Part shown: piece after piece, positions 19,154-29,260 of the stretch
How positions within the stretch are numbered: the stretch's first letter is position 1
Layout of the letters: the number at the start of each line of letters is the position of its first letter
NCBI RefSeq assembly: GCF_000350225.1
Contig: NW_005178513.1
Coordinates: 1 to 36,878 of the forward strand
DNA length: 36,878 bases
Origin: Chondrus crispus
Lineage: Eukaryota; Rhodophyta; Florideophyceae; Gigartinales; Gigartinaceae
Direction: 5' to 3'
Program-made: the position numbers and the translations under genes
The notes under the pieces: model-generated
What the model saw: only the letters and a program-made list of their open reading frames with translations
What the model was told of the DNA's origin: nothing
Database searches by the model: none

Positions 19154-22100
19154 TCACATGCTTTTATCAGAAGTAGCTACTGCAAGCCCTAGAAGTTCTA
19201 CAAACTTCTGGAACAGAACTCGCCCAAGTGCTTTCGTCAGGATATCTGCAGGCATGGAAGTGGTCGGGCAATGCGACAAAGAAATGACGTTTCTCTTAAT
19301 TGCATCTCGTACATAGTGGTATTTCACATCAACATGTTTGTTACGACGGTTGACCGATTCATTCTCTGCATACGAAATAGTCCCTGCATTGTCACACCCC
19401 ATCATAATGGTGGGATCAGAATCAAGTCCAAGAACATCAGCAACCACTTGACGCAACCAAGTCGCCTCCTTACACGCTTCACATAGTGCAATGTACGCAG
19501 CTTCACACGTCGAAGTTGCAACCACAGTCTGTTTCCGGGAACTCCAACTGATCGCTCCACCGCAGAACTTGAAAACATATCCGCTGGTCGACTTGCGAGA
19601 GTCTGAACAACCGGCCCAGTCAGCATCACTGAAGCCGAACAACTCTGGCGATTTAGATTTATTGTCAAACACGATTCCTAAGTTTCGAGTCCCTTGCACG
19701 TATCGCATTACCCGTTTCACACCTGCCCAGTGTGACTCACATGGGTTGGCAGAATGTTGAGAAAGCTTTCCAATCGCATATGCCAAGTCTGGACGAGTGC
19801 CAACCATCAAGTACATCAGGGATCCCACTGCCTCGCGATACGGTACATTTGTTTCGGAGTCGTTTTCGGTTGAAATCGTGGTTGTGTGACCTTGTTCCAT
19901 TGGAGTCAGAGAGGGGTTGGGTTACACGTTGACATTCCAAAACGCTCAAGCACTTTTGATGCATACTTAGTTTGAGTGAGACTCAACGTCTTGGCGCTGC
20001 GATCCCTTTCAATTTCAAGACCAATGCAGACTTTTGCTTTACCAAGGTCTTTCATCTCAAACCGTTTATTAAGCTCCCCCTTCATCCATTTGATAGCATC
20101 GATATCACTACCGGCGAGTAACAAGTCATCGACATAAAGTGCAATCAGCATGATAGTGTTACCGATGCGTTTAATAAAGAGACAAGGATCACTACGCGAA
20201 GTCTCGAATCCCAATTCACCAATTAAGAAATCATTCACTTTGGCATGCCATTGACGATGTGCTTGTTTAAGATCGTAAAGTGCTTTCAAAAGTTTGCACA
20301 CGTGATCACTTTTGCTTTTGTCAATGCACCCTTCGGGTTGCTCCATGTAGATGTCTTCATCCAAGTCGCCGTTCAAAAACGCAGTGACGACATCCATCTG
20401 ATGAAGTTCGAGATCATAATGAGCAACTAAAGCAAGAAGTAGACGAATAGTGGTAAACTTTATGACAGGGGCATATGTCTCAGTATAGTCAAGACCTTGC
20501 ACTTGCTGGAATCCACGAGCAACAAGTCTGGCTTTTGCACTTTCAACTATATTGCCATTTGCATCAGGCAGTTGCTTGACATTGAAAACCCATCGAGATG
20601 TCAAGATGTTTGACACCTCAGATGGAGGAACAAGTTTCCAAGTCCGATTCTTGGTCTGCGAGGCCAGTTCTTTGTCAATGCCGGTCTGCCAAAATGCAGC
20701 TCTAGGACCGTTGGTTGCCTGTTTGAAAGTGTTGCGACCTTCAATAGCGACATGCGCATGTGAAAGAAGAGCAGCTGCAAAGTTGCTCCTCCACCATGAT
20801 CCGGGAGGTCTGCTGACTCGAGACGATCTTCGCACAGCTGGAGTCGGAGTTGGAGGGGTGACATTCGGATTTTCGACGGCAGTTGGTACATCATCTTCAT
20901 CTTCATCATTCTCACTTACAGAATGAGCGCCATCGTTTTCAAGAACCTCCTCCGAAACTTCATCCTCTTCAGAACCGACCTCATTCGTATTTGGGGTATC
21001 GGCTTCATTCCCATTGTCGCCATCGAGCAGTACAACGTCAACATCAGAGTTGATGGAATCACTTTCGTGTGCAGGAATGTCATGTATACCACATGTCGAT
21101 TCATCAAACTTGACATCCCGTGACACAACAATTTTATTCAACTCTCCGTCCCAAAGTTTGTATGCCTTACTGCATTGCGAGTACCCAAGAAACATCGCTT
21201 CACGCGCTCGCAAGTCCAGCTTACGGAGCTCTAATTTTGGTAATGTATACCAACACTTTGACCCAAATACTCGCAAATGGCCAACATTTGGAGTGGAATT
21301 CATCCAAATGTGGTGCGGAGTTGTATTAACGGGCAAAGTGCGTGAAGTAACTCGATTACGTACATATACCGAAGTGGCAAGAGCCTCGGCCCAGAATCGC
21401 TTACTGACCTGTTTATGAGAAAGCATTGAGTGGACGAGATCAATCAAAGTTCGATTTAAACGTTCAGCAACACCGTTTTGTTCAGGGATGTACGCCGTTG
21501 TGAGTTGGTGCTGCGTACCGTTTAAATCTAGATGCGACTTGAATTCCGTCGACAAGTACTCTCCCCCTCGATCAGTGCGAAGCACCTTTACTTTGCGACC
21601 AGTGTGAGTTTGAGCCAACTTTTCATACAACTTGTATTTTGCAAACGCCTCAGATTTATATCTCATCGTGTACACAACTACCCAGTTGGAGTGATCATCT
21701 ACAAATGTAATGAAGCATCTCGAACCACCAATGGACTGTACTTCGAGCGGACCGCAAACGTCAGAATGTACCAAGTCAAGACAGTTCTGTGCTCGAGACG
21801 ATGATCGCTGTTTTGGGATTACTGATCGCGTTGCTTTGCCAAACACACACGCAGGACAAATGGGAGAGTGATTGTCAGACTTCGGATTCATTGCACTGAT
21901 GACATCGCTTTGACGAACGTTGATGCCACTTACCACATTATTGTGAATCATTGATGCGATTCCTTGTACATTAACATGGGCCATGCGTTCATGTAGCGTC
22001 TGCATGGTAACTACGTGAGAAGAAAAGGTTTCATTCATGACGTCAAGTATGTACAAATCCCCAACTTGACTCGCTGTGGCAACTACAGTTGGTCCTGTAG

Positions 22101-23268
22101 TAACGCGGTATTTCTCATTTTCAAATGACACTTGCAAACCCTTTGAAACCATTTGGGTAACAGACAGTAGCGAGTATCCGAAATCAGGGACATGCAAAAC
22201 GTTTGACAATTTGCAAGGATGTGGACTACCGTTGACGTTCAACATGAATTCTACCTCGCCGCGACCAGCGACATTAGCTCTAGCCTTCGTGCCCATCTCG
22301 ACTGATCCAGATTGCATCTGTTCATACGTAACGAACAAAGAGCGATCAAACGTAATGTGAGCGCTGCAACCGGAATCGACAAGCCATGACCTTGCGTTTG
22401 CAGCCCTCTTTTCTGGAGTGGAAGTCGAAAGCAAGCAAGTAAAGTTACTCTCTGCAAAGGCAGCAGTAGAATTGTCATTTCAAGAAACGAATGCACTTGG
22501 CTTCAAGGCAGTGTTGCGTGACCGAAACCCATCTGGCGGCGCAGGTCGGCGCCCATTCACGTCCTTGCCGCAGCAATGCGCTGCAGTATGCCCATGTCTG
22601 TTGCAATTCGTACATTTCATATCGCGTCGAATAGGCATACGATTGACAAGTGCAGGTGCATGTGGTGATGAAGCAGAAGCGGTCTTCATGCTTTCTCGTT
22701 GTTCTTCTTGCAGCAGACGACTCTTCACAAACTCGAGTCCAAACACTTTATCTTCATTGCCAAGTGCGTCAAGAGCAACAATCAGGTTATCGAATCGTGG
22801 AGGCAAGCCATTCAACACAGCCATTGCAATTTCTTTATCGTCAATCTCAACACTCATTGACTGCAATCTGGCAGCAAGTTGCTTCACACGATTGATGAAC
22901 ACGAGCACTTTCTCGGATGGGAGCATGGATACCGTGTGAAAGTCGCGACGCGCGGCAAGTTTGTTGAGCAAAGTATGACGCTCAAACACATTCAGAATTG
23001 CTTCCCATGTCTCTTTCGCACTGCTACACTCTCGCACATGGTGCAAGTAGTCATCAGAAAGCGTGAGTCCGATGACTGCCTTTGCTTTTGCGTCACCACG
23101 GATCCATTTTCTCCGGTCATCTGACGTCGCATTCTCCGGGATATCATCTAAAACGTATTGATCGACATCTCGGAGAGCAAGCAGTAGCTCGATTTTCTGC
23201 TTCCAGATGTAAAAGTTAGATGCGGTCAGCTTCTCGATTCTGACCGATCCAGAGCTTTGGTCATCCAT
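19154..23268 (-). pseudogene. Gag-Pol of A4, nonsense codon, 5-bp insertion and RNase H change
   Basis: Read from the ATG at 23268. A C-to-T change turns an Arg codon (residue 263) into TGA at 22482-22480, just after the zinc knuckle, so only Gag would be made. The frame is otherwise open to 19906, where the shared 5-bp insertion near 19913-19923 shifts it. In the RNase H part CEAEY reads CEAAY, losing the conserved acidic residue equivalent to E1256. W233C, T594I and I809T are shared with A3; Q27E and Y518C with A2; F341 with A1. Confidence 0.92.
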
Positions 23269-24380
23269 TTCGCCGAATGGATGTACCCTTGGAGTATACA
23301 AGGTCTTCTGTTCCGGGATCCCAAGCCGTTAACCGATAGTCAACACAATGGCAAGCCCACCCGTATAAGAAGTTTGTAGCGATTACTCGGAAACGTTCTT
23401 GGTGCTTGTTCCCGGCGGAGTGGAACAAGCGTATTCTTCTTAAAAATGCCTTAGGGCGCTACCCCTGTATGTCGGCCAGTGTAGGTCTTTCGACTGTGAA
23501 CTAAATCAAACGTGCCACGAGTAAGCACAACACTTTGCCTGTAGACGAACCAGGACTTTTGGTCACTACGGCGAACGGTCCCTGCAACCGAAATCGGCTT
23601 GTCCAAACTTGATACGGTACTACCCCAATGAGGTTCCCCACAACACGAGAATGAAACTGCCTTCGTCGTACTCGTGTGATTTGTTCACAATCACGCCTAG
23701 GGTCACCCTCTTCCGTGCGAACTTAATCAAGGTACGCGACCTTATACACGTATAGTGAGAGGTTCAGTGTTTAGGCACGTATTCTCTTCACCCAGGGGAC
23801 CGAAGTCGTATCTATAGGGCTAATACCGAGAGCGTTACTCACACCGCCGACGCACCTCCCGAAGGCAGAGTGCCGATCGACTAGACCAGTACACTGTGAT
23901 CCTCCCCGAGGATCAGTGTTTCGTCTCTCGACGATTCTTGGTCGGACCCTCGCTCAAGTCAGATTTCCAATGGCACAAGCCTTTCACCAAGAGCGAGGGT
24001 ATCGGCAGCTACGACGATCACCGGCGTGATCGAAGGGCAGTCTTCTTGGATTGATATGGTACGTTGGCGACTAGGGACTATACCCACAGCTCACACAACG
24101 ATTGCCAAGACCAAGCTGCAACAGACACGAAGAAGATCCACCAAGTTGAAACGACAGCAGGTAGACGGAGACGAACGACCAAGATGATAACGACAGCAAG
24201 TAGACGACGATAGAATAAAACGAACGACGGCGGCGATGAAAACGGCGGCGGAAACGACAGCAGAAACCAAAACGAGAACGACAGCGGACACCAAAACGAG
24301 AACGACAGCAGAAACAAACACGAAAACGGCAGCAGAAACTGAGAACAATCACTCACACAGCGGAACAATAACGTTGCACT
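23269..24380 (-). promoter_or_regulatory. Leader of A4
   Basis: Same leader as in A1 with hairpins and 24-bp repeats. One change near 24006 (GGTAGC to GGCAGC) does not create a sense ATG. The PBS is at 24381-24391. Confidence 0.65.
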
Positions 24381-24391
24381 GGCCCATAACC

Positions 24392-25329
24392 TACTGGAAG
24401 GTTAGCGGGGCAAAGAGAAATCGAAGGACGGTTGATGAGGTCAAGTTGAAGGATTGGGTACCGATTTACTTCGAGTCGCCAACTTCTGGCGCTACTTATA
24501 CACTTCTGCCATCTTCTCGAACTCTACTACCAAACGCTACGACACACATACTACAAATGTATTGGCTCTAACACATGTGCCCGTCTTGCTACTCAGCCAA
24601 ACTGGCGATGGCCCAACAAACATGACAGAAAACCGCCTTACGAATTACCACTGTCATGACGGAGAAATTAGTAAGGCAGTACAACAAAGCACAGCAAAGC
24701 ACAAATTCCCTTACTATTCCAAATCCAGCGTGGCACAAATTCGTAAGGCACGTTTACAGCTCACACGTTGCCTTACGAATTCAAATCAATCCTGCAATGA
24801 CTGTTTACAGCGCACACGTTGCCTTATGAATCTGAATCTCTCGTGAGGTCCTGTCCACTGTGCATTAAAACAGTGCACATTTTTCCTTACGAATTGAAAA
24901 CTCGCGCAACGGTATCTTTGTGTCCTGCTGTACCCGTGCTGCACTCCATGGACGCTGTAAACCTTTGGCACGTGCCAGGCACCCGCCACCAAGGTTCTAT
25001 ACTTTGTCTGTAAGACTGCAGGCGTACTGTACGCGTCCGACAGTGTAATGAGGACATGTGTCCAGGTCATACACGTGTCGGGCGAAGAAAATGAGACATG
25101 CTCTGATTGTACTGCACACCGCACAGTGTCCATATTTCACACGTGTACACGTTGAAAACCAAACTTGCTCCTGAAGTACTGTAGAGTGCAACCGTGTACA
25201 GAAATGACATGTGTACACGTTGAAAATCAAACTTGCTCAGTTCGTCACGCGGAGTGTTTTCGATTTTACACGTGTCAAACCTGTCGTTGTGTGTCATGCA
25301 TATCAGCATGTGGTCGTAGAATTACAACA
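24392..25329 (-). repeat. Family A LTR shared by A4 and A5 (938 bp)
   Basis: Like the others but with one deleted base and several substitutions clustered around 25112-25130, where the sequence between two ACACGTGT motifs is altered. It is the most diverged LTR of the array. Confidence 0.92.
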
Positions 25330-25340
25330 CTCCCCCTCGA

Positions 25341-26262
25341 TCACATGCTTTTATCAGAAGTAGCTACTGCAAGCCCTAGAAGTTCTACAAACTTCTGGAA
25401 CAGAACTCGCCCAAGTGCTTTCGTCAGGATATCTGCAGGCATGGAAGTGGTCGGGCAATGCGACAAAGAAATGACGTTTGTCTTAATTGCATCTCGTACA
25501 TAGTGGTATTTCATATCAACATGTTTGTTACGACGGTTGACCGATTCATTCTCTGCATACGAAATAGTCCCTGCATTGTCACACCCCATCATAATGGTGG
25601 GATCAGAATCAAGTCCAAGAACATCAGCAACCACTTGACGCAAACAAGTCGCCTCCTTACACGCTTCACATAGTGCAATGTACTCAGCTTCACACGTCGA
25701 AGTTGCAACCACAGTCTGTTTCCGGGAACTTCAACTGATCGCTCCACCGCAGAACTTGAAAACATATCCGCTGGTCGACTTGCGAGAGTCTGAACAACCG
25801 GCCCAGTCAGCATCACTGAAGCCGAACAACTCTGGCGATTTAGATTTATTGTCAAACACGATTCCTAAGTTTCGAGTCCCTTGCACGTATCGCATTACCC
25901 GTTTCACACCTGCCCAGTGTGACTCACATGGGTTGGCAGAATGTTGAGAAAGCTTTCCAATCCCATATGCCAAGTCTGGGCGAGTGCCAACCATCAAGTA
26001 CATCAGGGATCCCACTGCCTCACGATACGGTGCATTTGTTTCGGAGTCGTTTTCGGTTGAAATCGTGGTTGTGTGACCTTGTTCCAGTGGAGTCAGAGAG
26101 GGGTTACACGTTGACATTCCAAAACGCTCAAGCACTTTTGATGCATACTTAGTTTGAGTGAGACTCAACGTCTTGGCGGTGCGATCCCTTTCAATTTCAA
26201 GACCAATGCAGACTTTTGCTTTACCAAGGTCTTTCATCTCAAACCGTTTATTAAGCTCCCCC
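25341..26262 (-). pseudogene. Pol 3' fragment of A5 (RT end and RNase H)
   Basis: Begins within the codons for KGELNKRF, after the YVDD motif, and runs to the normal stop codon. It lacks the 5-bp insertion of A2-A4, so the RT-to-RNase H frame is continuous there. A TGG-to-TGA change at 25733-25731 ends the frame inside RNase H at the AISW motif. Further changes include W to C in EATWL. It is more diverged from A1-A4 than they are from one another. Confidence 0.9.
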
Positions 26263-27513
26263 TAATGGTTGGTTCGGAGGGGCAAGGCAAAGAAGGAGGG
26301 CAGGTTGATGTGTGTGAGTGAAGGAGTTGGTGCCGAGGTTTACTTGGAGCCGTCTTTCGGCGATACTTATACACTTTGAGTGTTACACTATCCCATTACT
26401 TTGGCACCTGGTAAACCGTACTCACCATATGCGCGACCAAGCGCGGTCCTCTTCTGGCCCGTCCACACTGTTCTATTTCCATCTTACGAATTGACTATTG
26501 ACTATCAGTGCACAACAGTTTCTACACATTTCGAGTGACTGTAAACCATGGCCCTATGCATGCAATCGTTTCACACCTTACTAATCTGCATCCAGACATG
26601 ACAGAATATATTCTTGCACAATGAACAACTTGGCATCTCTCTATTTCCAACAACGCAAAGTCCTGTCATATCTCAGTCCCCATACATGCCCTTGTTTCGT
26701 ACCTTACTAATTTCGGTACACACTGCCAGACAACTATCACGGATAGCAACAATGTGCATCCAGACTTTCTACACATCTCGCGTGATATCCGATGTGAATC
26801 ACACGAGTACTGTCATCAACTTGCATCCAACGGCGCACCATAACGAGAGCACAGTGCAACGTCGCATGCTGACGAGAGTGTAGTACAACGGCGCATGCTG
26901 ATGCAAGGGTCGCATACAGCGTGACGCGTACACTGAATACTCACGTAAGTACATCTCTCTTGCGAGAAATACTTGTTGTACTTTTAATTCACATGTACTG
27001 TGCTCGGACACGCGCCGGACCGTATGTAGGAGACGTGTACAAGTGTACGTACACGCAGCAACCTGGCGATGTGTACATGTGTACACCGCACACAAGTGTC
27101 CAGCGCCAAGGCGACCCGTAATTACCCATTACAACCATGGTGAACAACTTGAAACCCCCGAAATGATGTAATTAAAACGTATACCGATCATTCAAGATAT
27201 ATCACCCGCATGACTGCATATAAGTGGACAATAACAGACCAATAGAATTGCAGCATTCGAACCGACACCCAATAGATTTGCAGTATTGCCTGTGTAGCCC
27301 TATAACGGTTCGGGCCAAATGCAAATTTTCGGCATTTATGCAAATTTGCATAACCCTCCAAAAGTCCACTTTCGTCCCCAGAACCCCAAAATCTGAGAAT
27401 TTACACGTGTCATGTCGTGATATGGGGTGAGGGTCCGGACCGTCGAGTCATGTACACGTGGTGCTCGATTTTGCACTTTCCAGATATCAGCATGTGGTCG
27501 CACATTTTCAATA
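26263..27513 (-). repeat. Complete family B LTR (1251 bp), 3' LTR of B1
   Basis: Bounded by the purine tract of B1 (27514-27523) and the junction with A5. On the minus strand it starts TATTGAAAATG and ends CCATTA. Its last 120 bp (26263-26380) align with the end of LTRs A and C, including the TATA-like box and hairpin. Three CCTTACGAATT-like motifs lie at 26482, 26576 and 26702, and a 14-bp palindrome at 27338. I see no gene in this 1.25-kb stretch; short frames in it have no recognisable domains. Confidence 0.8.
27338..27351. promoter_or_regulatory. 14-bp palindrome ATGCAAATTTGCAT in LTR B
   Basis: Perfect palindrome built of two overlapping ATGCAAAT octamers. It is retained at 29010-29023 in LTR B2, where the flanking sequence has changed, which hints at a functional site. 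Function is not known. Confidence 0.35.
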
Positions 27514-27524
27514 CCTCCCCTCGA

Positions 27525-28415
27525 TCACATGCTTTGGGCAGCTTTGCACTCGGAAAGCCCAACCATGCCCACGAACTTTTCAAACAGCACGCGACCAAGC
27601 GGTTTGGTCAGCATATCGGCTGGCATTTCTGTTGTCGGACAATGGTACAATGTGACCAGTTTTCGCTGCACCGCATCTCGAACAAAATGATACGTAATAT
27701 CAATGTGCTTGTTCCGACGATTTGTAGATTCGTTCTGAGCAAACGCAATCGTACCAGCGTTGTCACATCCAACGCGAATTGTTGGATCGGAATTCGCACC
27801 AAGTACATCGGCATGGAAGCGTCGAAGCCACGCGGCCTCTTTGCATGCTTCACTGAGTGCGATGTATTCTGCCTCACAAGTAGACTTTGCAATTACTGTT
27901 TGTTTCCGGGAAGCCCAACTGATAGGCCCATCACAAAGCTTGAACACGTACCCACTCGTTGATTTTCGTGATTCAAGGCATCCACCCCAATCTGCGTCGC
28001 TATACCCATGAAGTTCCGTACCAAGATCATCTTTACCAAACACTATTCCAAGATGCTGGGACCCACTCAAGTATCTCAAAACACGTTTCACAACTGACCA
28101 GTGCGACTGGTGAGGGTCGGCACAGTGTTGAGATAACTTTCCAATGGCAAACGCAATATCGGGGCGGGTCCCGACCATTAGGAACATTAGACATCCAATG
28201 GCCTGACGATATGGTTCAAAGCATGGGTTGTCATCAGTGCCAGTTTCGGCCACTAGCATTGTGACATGTCGAGACTGTTCCATCGGAGTAAGGCAAGGAT
28301 TGCATGCCGACATTTTGAACCGTTTCAGTACTGCTTGGGCATACTTCGACTGCGTGACGGTCAGGACGGGTTTAGAACGTATACGGACGATCTCTACACC
28401 AATACAAGTCTTCGC
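27525..28415 (-). pseudogene. Pol 3' fragment of B1 (RNase H)
   Basis: Encodes the end of RT (from about AKTCIGVEI) and the whole RNase H domain with YSDADW, CEAEYIAL and CDNAG, ending with LTKPLGR and a TGA that abuts the purine tract. It has no internal stop, but no start codon of its own: the frame runs back into the LTR fragment, where an apparent ATG at 28454 is fortuitous. It is very similar to the matching part of B2, with differences such as SHWSVVKRV against SHWTGVKRV. Confidence 0.88.
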
Positions 28416-28937
28416 TGTTGTAATTCTACGACCACATGGTGATATGCATGACACACGACGACAGGTATGACACGTGTAAAAGCAAAAACACTCCGCATGA
28501 CGAGCTGAGAAAGTTTGATTTCAACGTGTACACATGTCATTTCTGTACACAGTTGCACTCTACAGTACTTCAGGAGCAAGTTTGGTTTTCAACCTGTACA
28601 CGTGTGAAATATCTACACGGTTGCGGTGTACAGTACAATCTGAGCATGTTTCATTTTCTTCGCCCGACACGTGTATGATCTGCACACATGTCCTCATTAC
28701 ACTGTCGGACGCGTACAGTACGCCTGCAGTCTTACAGACAAAGTGTAGAACCTTGGTGGCGGGTGCCTGGCACGTGCCAAAGGTTTACAGCGTCCATGGA
28801 GTGCAGCACGGGTACAACAGGACACAAAGATACCGTTGCGCGAGTTTTGAATTCGTAAGGCAAAATGTGCACTGTTGTAATTGACATTGGACAGGACCTC
28901 ACGAGAGATTCAGATTCATAAGGCAACGTGTGCGCTG
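28416..28937 (+). repeat. Family A-type LTR fragment in opposite orientation
   Basis: 522 bp that read on the + strand like the minus strand of LTR A, starting exactly at the terminus TGTTGTAATTC and ending at GTGTGCGCTG. It covers U3 and part of the CCTTACGAATT cluster. Differences from the array LTRs are numerous, so it is an older copy. The left end is flush with a genuine LTR terminus, as after insertion; the right end is a break inside the LTR. Confidence 0.88.
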
Positions 28938-29249
28938 AGGGCCAATAGAATTGCAGTATTTCCTGTGTAGTCTATAGTGCTACGGGCCAAGGTTCCACTT
29001 GGCAAAACTATGCAAATTTGCATGACCCTCCGAGAGGCCACTTTCGTCCCGGAACCCTAAAATCTGGGATTTTACACGTGTCATGTCGTGATATAGGAAA
29101 GAGCGCCCGGACCGTGCAGTCATGTACACGTGTCACTCGATTTTGACCTTTTCAGATAACAGCATGTGGTCGCACATTTTCAATAGTGTACACGTGTCGC
29201 TCGATTTTGCACTTTCCAGATATCAGCATGTGGTCGCACATTTTCAATA
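28938..29249 (-). repeat. Partial family B LTR (3' LTR of B2)
   Basis: Aligns with 27236-27513 of LTR B1, starting at the GGCCAATAGAATTGCAG region. Only the part nearest the purine tract remains; the rest is replaced by the opposite-strand LTR A fragment. It contains the ATGCAAATTTGCAT palindrome (29010-29023) and ends, in element orientation, at the terminus TATTG. Confidence 0.85.
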
Positions 29250-29251
29250 CC
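29124..29251. repeat. 64-bp tandem duplication at the LTR B2 end
   Basis: Two imperfect copies, 29124-29187 and 29188-29251, each start GTACACGTGT and contain CAGCATGTGGTCGCACATTT. LTR B1 has a single copy at the same place. It duplicates the LTR terminus region next to the purine tract. Confidence 0.8.
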
Positions 29252-29259
29252 TCCCCTCG
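29250..29259 (-). other. Polypurine tract of B2
   Basis: On the minus strand CGAGGGGAGG directly precedes the LTR start TATTG. It follows the pol stop codon at 29263-29261, as in families A and C. The B1 copy is at 27514-27523. Confidence 0.75.
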
Positions 29260-29260
29260 A

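Larger units (their letters stand above)
18204..25329 (-). mobile_element. Copia-type retrotransposon A4 (multiply broken)
   Basis: Unit made of 5' LTR 24392-25329, PBS 24381-24391, leader 23269-24380, broken gag-pol 19154-23268, purine tract 19143-19152 and 3' LTR 18204-19142. It is the most damaged of the four full-length units. Confidence 0.92.
1..26262 (-). repeat. Tandem array of copia family A sharing LTRs
   Basis: Head-to-tail array in which each LTR serves as the 3' LTR of one unit and the 5' LTR of the next. Equivalent points recur at 39, 6222, 12410, 18598 and 24786, giving periods of 6183, 6188, 6188 and 6188 bp; the 5-bp difference is an insertion in A2-A4. Copies are nearly identical over kilobases. 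Normal transposition leaves two LTRs per element and flanking target duplications; this one-LTR-per-unit layout is what unequal recombination between LTRs, or integration of a cDNA multimer, would give. An assembly artefact over such similar copies cannot be excluded from sequence alone, although the units differ at scattered bases. Confidence 0.95.
24392..26262 (-). mobile_element. Copia-type retrotransposon A5, truncated
   Basis: Keeps only the LTR 24392-25329 and the last 933 bp of internal sequence. It stops abruptly at 26262 against the end of a family B LTR. Everything upstream of the last part of RT is missing here; if B inserted into A5, the rest may lie beyond the window. Confidence 0.9.
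26263..28415 (-). mobile_element. Copia-type retrotransposon B1, 5'-truncated
   Basis: Consists of the 3' LTR 26263-27513, purine tract 27514-27523 and the pol 3' end 27525-28415. It is cut at 28415 where an A-type LTR fragment in + orientation begins. Family B is related to A and C but clearly distinct in protein and LTR sequence. Confidence 0.85.

Noticed and set aside
27525..28454. B1 frame starting at the ATG at 28454
   Set aside because: The first codons lie in the opposite-strand LTR A fragment beyond the 28415 junction, so the apparent start is a chance fusion.
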